The notes below the pieces were generated by a model that made no database searches, had not been told where the DNA came from, and saw only the letters and a list, made by a program, of their open reading frames with translations. The position numbers were made by a program, and so were the translations under genes. This document shows, piece after piece, positions 17,508 through 28,153 of a stretch of DNA of 64,000 nucleotides. Numbering within the stretch: the stretch's first letter is position 1; each line of letters opens with the position of its first letter. Source of the stretch: Candidatus Aramenus sulfurataquae (lineage in GTDB: Archaea; Thermoproteota; Thermoprotei_A; Sulfolobales; Sulfolobaceae); assembly GCA_000565255.1 (NCBI GenBank), contig ASRH01000001.1, positions 1-64,000 on the forward strand. The letters are read 5' to 3'.

Positions 17508-19220
17508 ATGAAGGTCTTTGTCGCCTCTGCGTGGCCTTACGTTGAAACAGTGCCTCACTTGGGTAACTTGATAGGCTCCGTTCTTTCCGCTGATGTCTTC
17601 GCTAGGTATGCTAGGCTAAAGTACGGTAAGGAGAACGTGATCTTCGTCAGTGGGAGCGACGAGCATGGGACCCCAATCGAGATAGAGGCCGTGAAGAGGA
17701 AGGTATCTCCAAAGGCTTTAACCGACCAAGCCCACGAGTACGTCAAGGACTTGTTCTTGAACGTTTGGAAGATAAGCTACGACAACTACACTAGGACCGA
17801 GTCTGAAACCCATAAGAAGTTTGTAAGGGAGTTCATCCTAGGTCTAAAGGACTACGTGTTTGTCCAGGAGGAGACCCTACCCTATTGCGAGAACGACAAA
17901 ATGTTCCTGCCAGATAGGTTTGTAAAGGGCACATGCCCTTACTGCGGGTTTGAGGACGCTAGAGGGGATCAGTGCGATAGGTGTGGGAGGCTCTTGTCCC
18001 CAGAGATCTTGATAAACCCTAGATGTGCCATATGCGGGGCTAAGCCGGTCTTCAAGAAGACGAAGCACTGGTTCTTCGACCTCAGCAAGTTCCAAGACAG
18101 GATTAGGGAATGGCTAGAGAGAAACAAGGAAATGCCCGAAAACGTAAAGGCAGTGGCTCTCTCGTGGATTTCAGAAGGACTTAAGCCTAGGAGCCTGACG
18201 AGGGACAACTCTTGGGGCATACCTGCGCCTTTCGAGGGAGCTGAAGGTAAGACAATCTACGTCTGGTTTGAGGCCCTCCTCGGCTACATCTCCGCTACCA
18301 TAGAGTACTTCGAGAAAAAGGGTAATCCTAAGGGGTGGGAGGACTTCTGGCTAGACGACGCCAAGAGTTACTACTTCATAGGTAAGGATAACATACCATT
18401 CCATGCAGTGATATTCCCAGCGATGCTGATGGCCTCAGGGAAGAGTTACTCCTTGCCCACTGTTATATCGTCAACTGAGTACTTGCTTTACGAAGGGCAG
18501 AAGTTCAGTAAGAGCAGAAGGATAGGCATTTGGATAGACGAGGCTCCCAAGGTCATGGATGTGGACTACTGGAGGTTCGTGTTAATAAGGCTTAGGCCAG
18601 AGGAAAGGGACACCTCCTTCCTGTGGAAGGAAGCTTTAAGGATAATAAACAGCGAGTTGAACGACGACATAGGTAACTTCGTCAACAGGAGTATTACTAT
18701 GGTAAACAGGTACAACGAGTCCAAGGTGCCTCCATTAGATGAGTCAAAGTTGGACGAAGTCGACCTAAAGTTACTAAAGGCAATGAACGAAACTCCTGAC
18801 GCGGTTTCGGAATACTTCGAAAAGGGCAAGTTAAAGGCTGGCACAGAAGAGATCTTAAGACTGGCAAGGGAAGGCAACGCTTACTTAAACGCCAAGGCCC
18901 CCTGGGATCTGGTAAAGAAGGACAAGGCCATGGCAATGAACGTACTTGCCATAACCATGGGTGTGGTTAGGTCCCTGGCCATCATGTTGTACGCCGTAAT
19001 ACCAACTAGCTCGCAGAGGATATACGATCAGCTTAGCCTGGGATCCATAGAAGACGAGAAATGGGATAACGCTAAGAAACTAATCCCAGCCGGCCACGTT
19101 GTAGGCAAGGCCTCGCCTGTATTTAGGAAGCTTCCGGAAGACTTTGAGGCACAAGTTCCCAAGTTGCTAGAAAAAGTTAGAAGCGAGCTAGAGAAAACAA
19201 GGCCTCCATTATTAAGGTAA
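17508..19220 (+). CDS. metG: Methionyl-tRNA synthetase
   Basis: Charges tRNA-Met. The class I signature HLGN (HIGH) occurs in VPHLGNLIGS near residue 20, the KMSKS loop as KFSKSRR near 328, and zinc knuckles as CPYCGFEDARGDQCDRCG plus CAICG between about 140 and 180. The product is 570 residues from ATG 17508 (MKVFVASAWPY), the usual N-terminus. An upstream in-frame ATG at 17490 would add six residues, but the TATA box at 17478-17485 places the transcript start right at 17508. There is no C-terminal OB-fold tRNA-binding domain, as expected for archaeal MetRS where it is encoded separately. Confidence 0.95.
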   Translation: MKVFVASAWPYVETVPHLGNLIGSVLSADVFARYARLKYGKENVIFVSGSDEHGTPIEIEAVKRKVSPKALTDQAHEYVKDLFLNVWKISYDNYTRTESETHKKFVREFILGLKDYVFVQEETLPYCENDKMFLPDRFVKGTCPYCGFEDARGDQCDRCGRLLSPEILINPRCAICGAKPVFKKTKHWFFDLSKFQDRIREWLERNKEMPENVKAVALSWISEGLKPRSLTRDNSWGIPAPFEGAEGKTIYVWFEALLGYISATIEYFEKKGNPKGWEDFWLDDAKSYYFIGKDNIPFHAVIFPAMLMASGKSYSLPTVISSTEYLLYEGQKFSKSRRIGIWIDEAPKVMDVDYWRFVLIRLRPEERDTSFLWKEALRIINSELNDDIGNFVNRSITMVNRYNESKVPPLDESKLDEVDLKLLKAMNETPDAVSEYFEKGKLKAGTEEILRLAREGNAYLNAKAPWDLVKKDKAMAMNVLAITMGVVRSLAIMLYAVIPTSSQRIYDQLSLGSIEDEKWDNAKKLIPAGHVVGKASPVFRKLPEDFEAQVPKLLEKVRSELEKTRPPLLR

Positions 19221-19247
19221 AAAAGATTTTCTTATTCCCAAGCTCTG

Positions 19248-21371
19248 TTACTCTATTTCCACGTAGGCTAACGCTGGTTCGAACTGTCTTCCCCTACCCT
19301 CGTAGAACTTGCTGAACATTTCGTAGAAGTGAAGCCTCATGTCTTGTATAAATACTATTAGCCCCTCGAGTCCTATAGCAAGCAGGTTACCGACGAATAT
19401 TAAGGCTATTGCAGCAGGGTTGGTAAATATAGCTAGTAAGCTGGGCTTTCCTACCACTAGGTAAGCCATGTAGGAGAAGGCATATAGTAAGTAGTAGTGG
19501 GCTAAGGCGAACACTAGGATCCTTATGAAGGAGATAGTGTTGGACATCAGTAGTAGGCCAGCTTCAAAACCGCCTTCCATAAACCCTAGTCCTATGGCTG
19601 ATCCCACGCTTACGTGCTCGTGCCTCCTGAGGAGGATTATTTTAGTGACCCAGTTGAAGAGAATGGCTACCTCTATCCAGAGTATCATGACGTAGCTGAA
19701 TACCGCCGTGGGGTTGCTCAAGTCTGGAGACCCTGGGTTAGTTATGTCGTGTAACACGTAGCCTAAGATAGCCTTCTCGGTGTCGAAGTAGGCCGAACCG
19801 TTACTGAGGCCCTGCGGTATTCCGTAAGAGAATATCAGGAAGGGGGCAATGTAGATGAGTAATAAGGGCAGTTTTTCAAACACCAGAAACTCTGGGTCCC
19901 TCTTCCTTACGGCGTTTAATACCCCTACAAGCGAGCTTACGAAGAGGGCAATGCTACCCAGGAACACGGAGAATATCATTGTGTTCTCTATTGACGAAGC
20001 TGTGGCATAATCGCCAAAGGGCAATAGGAACGCTAGCCTTTGAGCTACGCTAAGGGGGATGGGCCAAACACTATACAACGGCCCGACGTCTCCTGGGAAC
20101 TGAGACGGATTTAACTCCTCGAGTCCTCCCACTAAGAGCGGCCCAAAGAACTCCCTAGCCAAAAACCCAGTAAAGATCGCTACAACGCTAGAATATATTA
20201 GGATTAACGACAAGTTCTTTATGTTGTCGCTACCCTTCCTGACCCCATATCTGTAGAACCATATGGAGAACAGGAACACCACTAGGGCGTCGCCAGTGTC
20301 CGGGAACATGAGCCCAAATATAATTGGGAACGTCACTATCAGAAATATGGCCGGGGATAGCTCCCAGTAGGAAGGCGCACCGTATATGTTTATGACAGAC
20401 TCTATTGCCTTTATCCTCTTAGGGAGGTTCACGTATGTCGGTGGTTCCTCCTTCTCTCCATACCTCTTCGGGTAAGCGTAGTCCACGAAGGCTCCTAGTT
20501 TTTCCAGTTTCGCCTTTATCTCCTTGACCTTCTTCTCTGGCACGAACCCCTCTAGTTGGGCGAAGTTTTCCGACACTCTAACCTTGGAAAGCAAGTTTAG
20601 TGCGTCCCTGACGGTCATCAGTTTTCCGAGAAGCTGTCTAAACGAGGTCGAGCTCTCCCTAACCTTCTTAGCTAACTGAGACCTAGCTGTTTCCAGGATT
20701 TCCTCGAGATTCTTGGCTTTAGCGACAACTTCCTCATATGCCCGTCTTGGTGAACCACCGGTTGCTGTCTCCAGTCTCCTTATTCCAAGCTTAGCAATAA
20801 CGTGCTCTAACTGGTTCTTTGGTGCGATTATGATAGCGGCGTACCTAGTCTCCTTAGCGCTCACTACTTCCTTATAGCTGATAAAGACGCCCTGCTCTTT
20901 TTTCAGTGCCTCAAGTTGATCCCTAGATATCGTCGCTAAAATAACGTCGAAGTACTCCAAGTTGGAAAGCCTCTCTAGTTCTACGTCCACTTCGCTGAAG
21001 GGCTCGAGTTCCTTCATTTGTGACTTGTAGATGTCTATTTCCGCTCTTAGCTTCCCTATCTCTTCCAAGAGCCCTGCGTACTTGTTTTCCTCTTCAGAAG
21101 ATTCCTTCGATACCGCCTCAGATGTCGTTATCCAGTCGCCTTCTAGCTTCATTTTTCCTTGAGGCTCAAGCACAAGCCCTGCTATGTCCATGATAATCTT
21201 GAGCTTTGTAATGTGTTCCTGGATCTCGCCTAATAACCTCCTTGCTCCCTCTATCCTCCCTTGGGATATGGGCTCAGTGGGTTCCTTGGGCTCGAACATG
21301 CCGAACTTGAGCACTTCAGTAACTATACTATCTATTCTGTCCTTAAGGGATATTACCTCCACTTTGGTCAT
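19248..21371 (-). CDS. atpI: Archaeal A-type ATP synthase subunit I (a)
   Basis: Membrane stator/proton-channel subunit of the archaeal ATP synthase. The first half (about 1-330) is a soluble coiled-coil arm with long heptad helices, for example EEIGKLRAEIDIYKSQMKEL. The second half carries about eight transmembrane segments; the seventh region with SNTISFIRILVFALAHYYL contains the conserved Arg that faces the c ring. Length about 707 residues is normal. Start ATG 21371 (MTKVEVISLKD) is chosen; an in-frame TTG at 21389 would add six residues and lies exactly where a leaderless transcript from GTTTTTTAAAG would begin. It is divergent from the rest of the cluster. Confidence 0.93.
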   Translation of the reverse strand: MTKVEVISLKDRIDSIVTEVLKFGMFEPKEPTEPISQGRIEGARRLLGEIQEHITKLKIIMDIAGLVLEPQGKMKLEGDWITTSEAVSKESSEEENKYAGLLEEIGKLRAEIDIYKSQMKELEPFSEVDVELERLSNLEYFDVILATISRDQLEALKKEQGVFISYKEVVSAKETRYAAIIIAPKNQLEHVIAKLGIRRLETATGGSPRRAYEEVVAKAKNLEEILETARSQLAKKVRESSTSFRQLLGKLMTVRDALNLLSKVRVSENFAQLEGFVPEKKVKEIKAKLEKLGAFVDYAYPKRYGEKEEPPTYVNLPKRIKAIESVINIYGAPSYWELSPAIFLIVTFPIIFGLMFPDTGDALVVFLFSIWFYRYGVRKGSDNIKNLSLILIYSSVVAIFTGFLAREFFGPLLVGGLEELNPSQFPGDVGPLYSVWPIPLSVAQRLAFLLPFGDYATASSIENTMIFSVFLGSIALFVSSLVGVLNAVRKRDPEFLVFEKLPLLLIYIAPFLIFSYGIPQGLSNGSAYFDTEKAILGYVLHDITNPGSPDLSNPTAVFSYVMILWIEVAILFNWVTKIILLRRHEHVSVGSAIGLGFMEGGFEAGLLLMSNTISFIRILVFALAHYYLLYAFSYMAYLVVGKPSLLAIFTNPAAIALIFVGNLLAIGLEGLIVFIQDMRLHFYEMFSKFYEGRGRQFEPALAYVEIE

Positions 21372-21389
21372 GGTCTCGGGGAACAGCAA

Positions 21390-21457
21390 TGCTAGTCCAG
21401 CTATCTATTCTTTAAAAAACTTAAAAATATTTAATTGACATTACAGACTGGTGAGCT
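21390..21457. promoter_or_regulatory. Divergent atpI / atpFEABDGK promoter
   Basis: The 68-base gap holds CTTTAAAAAAC (21410-21420), which read on the minus strand is a TATA box for atpI, and TTAAAAATATTTAATTG (about 21421-21437) for the plus-strand operon. atpF has a leader with the SD GGTGAG at 21451-21456, just before the ATG at 21458. Initiation in this operon thus uses SD-led as well as overlapping starts. Confidence 0.55.
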
Positions 21458-21760
21458 ATGGGTAAAATTCTCCTCATGGGCGACAAGTACACTGCTTCCC
21501 TCTTCAGAATGGTAGGGACTGAAGCTCAAGTGGTTGAGGATCCCTTTAACCTCCAAAAGGAGATTGACAACGCAAAGAAGAGAGGTGACGTAGATCTTAT
21601 ACTAATAACGAGAGACCTTTATGAACCCGTAAAGGAAAAATTAGAGACCGTTATATCAAATCAGACAAAACCTTTAATTACTGTGATACCTTCTCCATTT
21701 AGTGAATCTAAGCCTATGGACGTGAGAAGGATGATTTTAAGGGCTTTGGGATTTGGGTGA
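21458..21760 (+). CDS. atpF: A-type ATP synthase subunit F
   Basis: Small soluble subunit of the central stalk that binds subunit D. The 100-residue alpha/beta protein has the opening strand GKILLMGDKYTASLFRMVG, the DLILITRDLYEPV strand-turn and a C-terminal helix with VRRMILRALGFG, all typical of A/V-type subunit F. It is the first gene of the plus-strand cluster, preceded by a clear SD and followed after 6 nt by atpE. The letter is the A/V-type F and is not the bacterial F-type b subunit. Confidence 0.85.
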   Translation: MGKILLMGDKYTASLFRMVGTEAQVVEDPFNLQKEIDNAKKRGDVDLILITRDLYEPVKEKLETVISNQTKPLITVIPSPFSESKPMDVRRMILRALGFG

Positions 21761-21766
21761 TAAAGG

Positions 21767-22342
21767 ATGGCCACGATGGAGGAGTTATTGGACGAGGTAA
21801 TAAAAAAGGCATTGGATGAGATAAAGAGGAACGCTGACCAAAGCTTCGAGGAAGCTAAGAGAATTGTCGACAAAACCTACAACGACGTCCTGCAGTCGTA
21901 CTCGAACAAGGTCAGAGACCTAATAACTAAGACAAAGGAGGAAATAGAGGGAGAGAGGGCAAAGTTAGACGTGGAAAACAAGAGGTTAGTTGCCAGCGAA
22001 AAGAACTACTGGATAGAGAAGGTCTACGAGGGCGTTAAGGACAAGATCGACGTTCTCCTCGGATCGGAGAATTACAAGAAGGGGCTAGAGGGAGTCCTGT
22101 CGAGAGAGGCAAAGAACGACGTAATTATTTACTGCAATTCCAAGGATGTTGACACAGTATCAAGTATTTTAAATAAGCTTAAAATTAAAGCAAAACTCAA
22201 GGAAGAGAAAATGCTCGGAGGCGTGAAAATAGAGTTCCCTGACCAGGGTCTGGTTAAGGACTTTTCCCTAGATCTATTGTTAAGTCAAGTTTTTGAGGCT
22301 GAAAAGCCAAAGGTAGCCAAGATCTTGTTTGGTGAGGAGTAA
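21767..22342 (+). CDS. atpE: A-type ATP synthase subunit E
   Basis: Peripheral stalk subunit. The first 110 residues are an almost continuous charged helix ([17 protein letters not shown]...), expected for the E/G right-handed coiled coil, and the rest is the globular alpha/beta head that contacts the A/B hexamer. The 191-residue length is normal. The stop overlaps the first base of atpA, which implies coupled translation. Confidence 0.88.
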   Translation: MATMEELLDEVIKKALDEIKRNADQSFEEAKRIVDKTYNDVLQSYSNKVRDLITKTKEEIEGERAKLDVENKRLVASEKNYWIEKVYEGVKDKIDVLLGSENYKKGLEGVLSREAKNDVIIYCNSKDVDTVSSILNKLKIKAKLKEEKMLGGVKIEFPDQGLVKDFSLDLLLSQVFEAEKPKVAKILFGEE

Positions 22343-24114
22343 TGGAGAACGGAAGGATAGTTAGAGTTAACGGGCCACTCGTAGTGGCCGACAACATGAA
22401 GAACGCCCAGATGTACGAAGTGGTAGAAGTAGGAGAAATGAGGCTAGTTGGAGAGATAACAAGGATTGAGGGAGATAGGGCTTTCATACAAGTTTACGAG
22501 GACACTAGCGGTATAAAGCCAGGAGAGACTGTCTACAGGACTGGCGCGCCTCTTTCCGCTGAGCTAGGGCCTGGAATGTTGGGCCAGATATTTGACGGCC
22601 TGGAGAGGCCATTAGGCAGGATAGCTGAGCTAATCAACAACCCATTTGTGGCTAGGGGAGTTAAGGTACCTTCCCTTGATAGACAGAAGAAGTGGCACTT
22701 TGTTCCGAGAATAAAGAAAGGCGATAAACTTTCCCCGGGCGACATAATAGGTACCGTTCAAGAGACTGGGCTGATTGAGCACAGAATACTTGTGCCTCCC
22801 AACAAGCATGGCACTGTAAAGGAGGTTGTAAAGGAAGGAGACTACACTGTAGAGGAAACCATAGCCGTCCTAGACATGGAAGGAGACGAAGTACCGCTGA
22901 CCATGATGCAGAAGTGGCCAGTTAGGATACCGAGGCCCTTCAAGGAGAAGCTCGAGCCATCAGAGCCCCTCCTGACTGGGGTAAGGGTTCTTGACACCAT
23001 TTTCCCCCTAGCCAAGGGAGGTACAGCTGCGATTCCAGGGCCTTTCGGCGCTGGCAAGACAGTGACCTTGCAGAGCCTCGCCAAGTGGAGCTCTGCTAAG
23101 ATCATAATTTACGTGGGATGTGGAGAGAGGGGAAACGAGATGACAGACGAGTTGAGGGCGTTCCCCACGCTGAAGGACCCGTGGACTGGGAGGCCCCTCC
23201 TAGAAAGGACGATCCTCGTAGCCAACACGAGTAACATGCCAGTGGCAGCACGTGAGGCTAGCATTTATGTAGGTGTAACTTTGGGCGAATACTTCCGGGA
23301 CCAAGGCTACGACGTCCTCGTGGTAGCTGACAGTACGACTAGGTGGGCAGAGGCCTTAAGGGACCTGGGAGGAAGAATGGAGGAGATGCCAGCTGAGGAA
23401 GGTTTCCCCAGTTATCTAGCCTCCAGACTAGCCGAGTATTACGAGAGAGCAGGAAAGGTTAGGACAATAGGCTCTGACGAGAGGCATGGTTCAGTTACTC
23501 TCGCATCCGCTGTTTCCCCTCCAGGAGGTGACTTCACGGAACCAGTTACCAGCAACACCCTGAGGTTCGTGAGAGTGTTCTGGCCTTTGGACGTTAACTT
23601 GGCTAGGGCTAGGCACTTCCCTGCGGTCAACTGGATACAAGGATTCTCGTCCTACGTAGACTTAGTGGCCAAGTGGTGGACAACTAACGTAGACCCAGAC
23701 TGGAAGACCATGAGGGACTTCATGGTTAAGACTCTAATCAGGGAAGACGAGCTCAAACAGATAGTGAGACTAGTTGGACCAGAGTCCCTAGCAGAAAAGG
23801 ACAAACTTGCGCTGGAAGAGGCGAGGATAATCAAGGAGGCTTTCCTCAAGCAGAACGCATACGATGAAATAGACGCCTTTGCTTCTCCGCAGAAGCAGGC
23901 GAGGATGATGAGGTTGATATATCTATATCACCAGTTAGCTCAGCCGCTGGTGGAGAAGGGAATTACAGTGAAGCAGATAACCGAAAAGATAACCGTGGTC
24001 TCTGACATCATTAGGTCCAAGGCATCCATAAAGAACGACGAGCTACAGAAGTTTGACGAGCTAGAGAAGACATTAAAGTCACAGTTTGAACAGTTATCAA
24101 AGCAGGGTGCTTGA
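22342..24114 (+). CDS. atpA: A-type ATP synthase catalytic subunit A
   Basis: Catalytic nucleotide-binding subunit. The P-loop [10 protein letters not shown] lies near residue 234, the catalytic Glu region GCGERGNEM near 258, and the family-specific insert (about 110-190) is present. [25 protein letters not shown] near 330 is a hallmark of A/V-type A subunits. The 590-residue length is standard and there is no intein. The start overlaps the atpE stop by one base. Confidence 0.97.
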   Translation: MENGRIVRVNGPLVVADNMKNAQMYEVVEVGEMRLVGEITRIEGDRAFIQVYEDTSGIKPGETVYRTGAPLSAELGPGMLGQIFDGLERPLGRIAELINNPFVARGVKVPSLDRQKKWHFVPRIKKGDKLSPGDIIGTVQETGLIEHRILVPPNKHGTVKEVVKEGDYTVEETIAVLDMEGDEVPLTMMQKWPVRIPRPFKEKLEPSEPLLTGVRVLDTIFPLAKGGTAAIPGPFGAGKTVTLQSLAKWSSAKIIIYVGCGERGNEMTDELRAFPTLKDPWTGRPLLERTILVANTSNMPVAAREASIYVGVTLGEYFRDQGYDVLVVADSTTRWAEALRDLGGRMEEMPAEEGFPSYLASRLAEYYERAGKVRTIGSDERHGSVTLASAVSPPGGDFTEPVTSNTLRFVRVFWPLDVNLARARHFPAVNWIQGFSSYVDLVAKWWTTNVDPDWKTMRDFMVKTLIREDELKQIVRLVGPESLAEKDKLALEEARIIKEAFLKQNAYDEIDAFASPQKQARMMRLIYLYHQLAQPLVEKGITVKQITEKITVVSDIIRSKASIKNDELQKFDELEKTLKSQFEQLSKQGA

Positions 24115-24116
24115 TA

Positions 24117-25517
24117 ATGGAGAAAACAATTAACGTAAGAGAATACTCAAATATTTCGAGTATTAGAGGAACTCTGATGGTAATACAAGGAGTTACCGAC
24201 GCTGCCTATAACGAGCTCGTTCAAATAGAGCTGCCCAACGGCGAGAAGAGAAGGGGGATTGTTGTAGACAGTTACTTAGGTAACGCAGTAGTACAAGTGT
24301 TTGAGGGAACCACCGGGATCTCTCCATCTTCTTCCACTGTGAAGTTCCTAGGCAGGGGACTTGAAGTAAAGATATCTGACGAGATGTTAGGAAGGATATT
24401 TAGCCCCTTAGGCGATCCCCTTGACGCCGGTCCCCCAGTGATTTCCGGAGAGAAGAGGGACATAAACGGCTCTGCTATAAATCCGGCAGTGAGAGAATAC
24501 CCCGAAGAGTTTATCCAGACGGGTATCTCGGCAATAGACGGGATGAACCCCCTCCTTAGGGGGCAGAAGTTGCCGATATACAGTGGAAGCGGTCTGCCAG
24601 GGAACATCCTAGCAGCGCAGATAGCAAAGCAGGCCACAGTACTGGGAGAGGAGAGTAACTTCGCCGTAGTGTTCGGAGCCATAGGAATAAGATACGACGA
24701 GGCGTTATTCTTCAGGAAGTTCTTTGAGGAGACTGGAGCGATAAACAGGGTAGCCATGATAATGAGCTTGGCCAACGAGCCACCTATGACCAAGATTTTG
24801 ACCCCAAGGACTGCCTTAACTTTAGCGGAGTACTTGGCGTTTGAGAAGGAGATGCATGTCCTAGCCATTCTAATAGACATGACCAACTACTGCGAAGCCC
24901 TAAGGGAGATCAGCGCTTCCAAGGAAGAAATCCCTGGCAGGGGAGGTTACCCAGGGTACATGTACACTGACCTAGCTACGATCTACGAGAGGGCTGGAAA
25001 GGTAAAGGGGAAGAAGGGTTCCATAACCCAGATGCCCATTCTGACTATGCCCAACGACGACATGACTCACCCTATTCCAGACCTAACTGGTTATATCACT
25101 GAAGGACAAATAGTCTTGGACAGAGCGCTTTACAACAAGGGCATTTATCCGCCTATAAACGTCCTTATGAGCCTCTCAAGGCTTGGCAAGGACGGAATAG
25201 GAGAGGGTAAGACGAGGGAAGACCACAAAGACCTTCAGAACCAGCTCTTCGCCTCCTACGCTAGGGCAATAGATACTAGGGGTCTGGCTGCGATAATAGG
25301 CGAGGACAGCCTTTCTGAAGTGGACAAGAAGTACCTCCTCTTTGGAGAGGCCTTCGAGAGGAAGTTCATAATGCAGGGAGTAAACGAGAACAGGAGCGTT
25401 GAGACTACCCTTGACATAGGCTGGGACGTACTTTCAATCCTCCCAGAGAGCGAGTTGACCAACATAAAGACATCTTATATCAAGAAGTATCATCCGGCTT
25501 ACCGTGGTAAGAAATGA
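24117..25517 (+). CDS. atpB: A-type ATP synthase regulatory subunit B
   Basis: Non-catalytic nucleotide-binding partner of subunit A. It lacks a functional Walker A (GSGLPGN near residue 164 in place of GxxxxGKT), as expected. [18 protein letters not shown] and the C-terminal YHPAYRGKK end are family signatures. The start is ATG 24117 ([10 protein letters not shown]), 2 nt after the atpA stop; an upstream in-frame TTG at 24111 is less likely. Length 466 residues. Confidence 0.96.
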   Translation: MEKTINVREYSNISSIRGTLMVIQGVTDAAYNELVQIELPNGEKRRGIVVDSYLGNAVVQVFEGTTGISPSSSTVKFLGRGLEVKISDEMLGRIFSPLGDPLDAGPPVISGEKRDINGSAINPAVREYPEEFIQTGISAIDGMNPLLRGQKLPIYSGSGLPGNILAAQIAKQATVLGEESNFAVVFGAIGIRYDEALFFRKFFEETGAINRVAMIMSLANEPPMTKILTPRTALTLAEYLAFEKEMHVLAILIDMTNYCEALREISASKEEIPGRGGYPGYMYTDLATIYERAGKVKGKKGSITQMPILTMPNDDMTHPIPDLTGYITEGQIVLDRALYNKGIYPPINVLMSLSRLGKDGIGEGKTREDHKDLQNQLFASYARAIDTRGLAAIIGEDSLSEVDKKYLLFGEAFERKFIMQGVNENRSVETTLDIGWDVLSILPESELTNIKTSYIKKYHPAYRGKK

Positions 25518-26155
25518 GCTCGCAGAAGGTACTGCCCACAAAGATCAACTTGATCCAGCTTAGGAACCAACTGAAGATAGTCACCACGATAAAGAGGTTG
25601 TTAGAGAACAAAAGGGAAGTCCTTCTTATATACCTTAGGACTTACGCTGCTGAGTATGAGAAGCTATACGCTGAGGTCAACCAGAGCCTCAAGGAGGTTT
25701 ACAGCTCTTTCCTTCAAGCAGTCGCAGACGAGGGTATCACTAACATTGAGAACATAGCCAACTCCCAGTCTGTGAAGCTCAACGTCAAGAGCTCTACTAA
25801 GGTCATATTCGGGGTTAAAATACCGTTTACTGAACTAGACCCAAGTAGTATCCCGGAGAAGCCCTTTAGCGAGGTAGAGGTATCTCCCTATCTCTCCCAG
25901 TCGTACGATGAGATGAAGGAAGCGTTAGTCAAGGTCATAAAGCTAGTGGAGTTGGAGTCTACCATAAGGTCGCTGGTGGCAGAACTGAGGAAGACGCAAC
26001 GCCTAATTAACGCCATAGACTCCAGTATATTGCCCTTCTACACTAGTTCTATAAAGTACATTAGGGGTATACTAAGCGACAGGGCGAGAGACGACTTCGT
26101 AAGACTTAAGTTCACAAGAAGAGTACTACAGAGGAGGAGGGCAAGTGGAGGCTGA
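25514..26155 (+). CDS. atpD: A-type ATP synthase subunit D
   Basis: Central rotor shaft that transmits torque inside the A3B3 ring. The 213-residue protein begins with [16 protein letters not shown] and ends with a long basic helix containing [15 protein letters not shown], both diagnostic for A/V-type subunit D, whose ends pair in an antiparallel coiled coil. The start overlaps the atpB stop by 4 nt (ATGA). Its 3' end overlaps the tiny atpG gene by 11 nt. Confidence 0.93.
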   Translation: MSSQKVLPTKINLIQLRNQLKIVTTIKRLLENKREVLLIYLRTYAAEYEKLYAEVNQSLKEVYSSFLQAVADEGITNIENIANSQSVKLNVKSSTKVIFGVKIPFTELDPSSIPEKPFSEVEVSPYLSQSYDEMKEALVKVIKLVELESTIRSLVAELRKTQRLINAIDSSILPFYTSSIKYIRGILSDRARDDFVRLKFTRRVLQRRRASGG

Positions 26156-26306
26156 AAAGTACATATCAATAATAAAGGCAAAATTGGACGCAACTAAGGC
26201 GGAAATACTGCAGAAGTTAACGGAGGAGTACAATAATGTGCTGAAAAACAAGGAGAAGGAGTTGCAGGAGATCAAGAGAAAGGCTTTAAAGGAAATATCT
26301 AAGTAA
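26145..26306 (+). CDS. atpG: Small A-type ATP synthase subunit (epsilon/G-like)
   Basis: A 53-residue, fully helical charged protein: [17 protein letters not shown] then repeated KAE/KEKE blocks ending [10 protein letters not shown]. It has GTG start 26145 (overlapping atpD by 11 nt) and stop TAA at 26304-26306. Sulfolobus ATP synthase operons carry a small gene at this position between the gamma-like D gene and the proteolipid gene, historically called epsilon or G. A coiled-coil partner for subunit E in the peripheral stalk is the likely role. The SD-like GGAGGAGGG lies just upstream. It is easily missed by gene callers because of length. Confidence 0.75.
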   Translation: MEAEKYISIIKAKLDATKAEILQKLTEEYNNVLKNKEKELQEIKRKALKEISK

Positions 26307-26322
26307 TAAGTGGGGAGTTCAA

Positions 26323-26628
26323 ATGGAGAGAAAATACCTTTTGTTGTTAACACTACCTCTAGTTCTATCAGCTTTAGTGGCAGGCGCACAAGCACCTTCA
26401 GACACAGCGCAGGGGTTTGAAGGTATCAACATAGGAGCAGGGCTTGCTATAGGACTAGCAGTTGTGGGAGCAGGAGTAGCAGTGGGAATGGCAGCTGCCG
26501 CTGGAATAGGAGTCCTCACAGAAAGGAGGGACATGTTCGGTACAGTGCTGATCTTCGTCATCATCGGCGAAGGACTTGCAGTGTACGGAATACTGTTCGG
26601 ACTTCTAATGTTATTCGCGAAGATCTGA
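26323..26628 (+). CDS. atpK: A-type ATP synthase proteolipid subunit c (K)
   Basis: Membrane rotor ring subunit. The 101-residue product has an N-terminal signal-like segment ([21 protein letters not shown], about 4-24) and then two transmembrane helices. The first is glycine/alanine rich ([20 protein letters not shown]) and the second holds the proton-carrying Glu in [11 protein letters not shown] near residue 85. The polar loop ERRDMFG joins them. This is the two-helix, single-carboxylate type. It ends the operon and is followed by a strong poly-T tract. Confidence 0.93.
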   Translation: MERKYLLLLTLPLVLSALVAGAQAPSDTAQGFEGINIGAGLAIGLAVVGAGVAVGMAAAAGIGVLTERRDMFGTVLIFVIIGEGLAVYGILFGLLMLFAKI

Positions 26629-26644
26629 CGATAAGGTAAAAGAG

Positions 26645-26675
26645 TTTTTAAGCTTTCCTTTTTTCCTTTTTTCCT
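26645..26675 (+). terminator. T-rich terminator of the atp operon overlapping the proS promoter
   Basis: TTTTTAAGC (26645-26653) is followed by three T-runs separated by CC (26655-26674). T-rich tracts without a stem are the known archaeal termination signal. The same stretch holds TTTTTAAGC about 27 nt before the proS ATG, which fits a TATA box, so termination of the upstream operon and initiation of proS occupy the same 30 bases. Confidence 0.55.
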
Positions 26676-28121
26676 ATGGTGGAGATTAAGAGGGAAAAGT
26701 GGAGCAAGAACTTCAGCGAGTGGTTGGACTGGGTTTTATTTGGGGGAGAGTTTTACGACTACGGAAGGTACCCTCTAAAGGGAGTAGGGATATGGCTACC
26801 TTACGGCTTTAAGCTCAGGAAGGCCGTAGTAGACTTAATCAGGAAACTGCTCGACGAAACAGGGCACGAGGAAGTGCTCTTCCCAATGCTCATTCCAGAC
26901 AGTTTGCTGAAAAAGGAGTCTGAGCACATCAAGGGATTCGAAGAAGAGGTGTACTGGATAACGAAAGGGGGAAGCGAGGAGCTGGACGTGAAACTAGCCC
27001 TAAGGCCCACCTCGGAGACCGCGATAACGTATATGGAGAGTTTATGGATAAAGAGCTACAAGCAGTTGCCAAAGAAATACTACCAGATAGTGAGCGTCTT
27101 TAGGTACGAGACTAAGGCCACCAGACCGCTCATAAGGCTTAGGGAGGTGACAACATTCAAGGAGGCACATACGTTGCACGTAGACTTCGACGACGCCATG
27201 AGGCAGGTAAAGGAGGCCATAGAGATCTACAAGAAGTTCTTCGACGAGCTAGGCATACCCTATGTCATATCGCAGAGGCCGGAGTGGGACAAGTTCCCTG
27301 GGGCAGTGGTTACTTACGCCTTTGACACCCTCATGCCCGACGGAAGGACGCTCCAGATAGGCACAGCCCACCACCTGGGTCAACACTTCACAAAGGCCTT
27401 TGACTATAAGATCCAGAAGGAGGACGGGACCCTCGACTACCCGCATCAGACAAGCTACGGTATCTCGGAGAGGGTTATTGCCTCACTTATCTCCATACAT
27501 GGAGACGACAGGGGCGCTGTTCTAGTTCCCTCTGTAGCTCCTATTCAGGTTGTGGTAATCCCAATCCCAGCCAAGAACCAAGAGGACACCAACAAAGTAA
27601 TTGATTATGCAGAGAAGCTGAGGAAGAAGCTAGAGGAGGGTGGAGTTAGGGTAACGGTAGATAAGGACATGGATAAGACCCCCGGTGAGAAGTTCTACAT
27701 ATGGGAGATCAAGGGAGTTCCCATAAGGGCGGAAGTAGGTCTCAGGGAGCTCCAGAACTCCTCGGTTACCTTGAAGAGGAGGGACACGTTGGAAGGTAAA
27801 GTGGTGAAGTTGGAAAACGTCTTGGAGGAAGTTAAGAAGCTCATGGACGAAATTACGCAGAACCTCAAGAAGAGGGCGTGGGAAAACCTGAACTCGAGGA
27901 TACGCTACGCCAAGAGCGTGGAGGAGGCAAACAGCTTACTAGAGGAAGGAGTAATAGTGGAAGTGCCATGGTGTGGCGAGGAGTCTTGTGGGCTCAAGAT
28001 TGAGGAAATGACCAACGCCAAGGTTAAGGGCATACCTTTAGATGATAGGAAGGTCTCTGACCCCTGTGTGGTCTGTAAAAAGCCCGCCAAAACAGTTCTG
28101 AGGATAGCAAAAACTTATTAG
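26676..28121 (+). CDS. proS: Prolyl-tRNA synthetase, archaeal/eukaryal type
   Basis: Charges tRNA-Pro. The 481-residue class II synthetase shows motif 2 in [25 protein letters not shown] near 145-170 and a [15 protein letters not shown] block near 232. The C-terminal extension carries four cysteines (CGEESCG and CVVCKK) for zinc and ends in the archaeal-type tyrosine (RIAKTY). The start is ATG 26676 about 27 nt after a TATA-like element. It is followed closely by rps26e. Confidence 0.96.
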   Translation: MVEIKREKWSKNFSEWLDWVLFGGEFYDYGRYPLKGVGIWLPYGFKLRKAVVDLIRKLLDETGHEEVLFPMLIPDSLLKKESEHIKGFEEEVYWITKGGSEELDVKLALRPTSETAITYMESLWIKSYKQLPKKYYQIVSVFRYETKATRPLIRLREVTTFKEAHTLHVDFDDAMRQVKEAIEIYKKFFDELGIPYVISQRPEWDKFPGAVVTYAFDTLMPDGRTLQIGTAHHLGQHFTKAFDYKIQKEDGTLDYPHQTSYGISERVIASLISIHGDDRGAVLVPSVAPIQVVVIPIPAKNQEDTNKVIDYAEKLRKKLEEGGVRVTVDKDMDKTPGEKFYIWEIKGVPIRAEVGLRELQNSSVTLKRRDTLEGKVVKLENVLEEVKKLMDEITQNLKKRAWENLNSRIRYAKSVEEANSLLEEGVIVEVPWCGEESCGLKIEEMTNAKVKGIPLDDRKVSDPCVVCKKPAKTVLRIAKTY

Positions 28122-28153
28122 AAACCGACGAGTGATATGTTTAGGGTGTTGAT

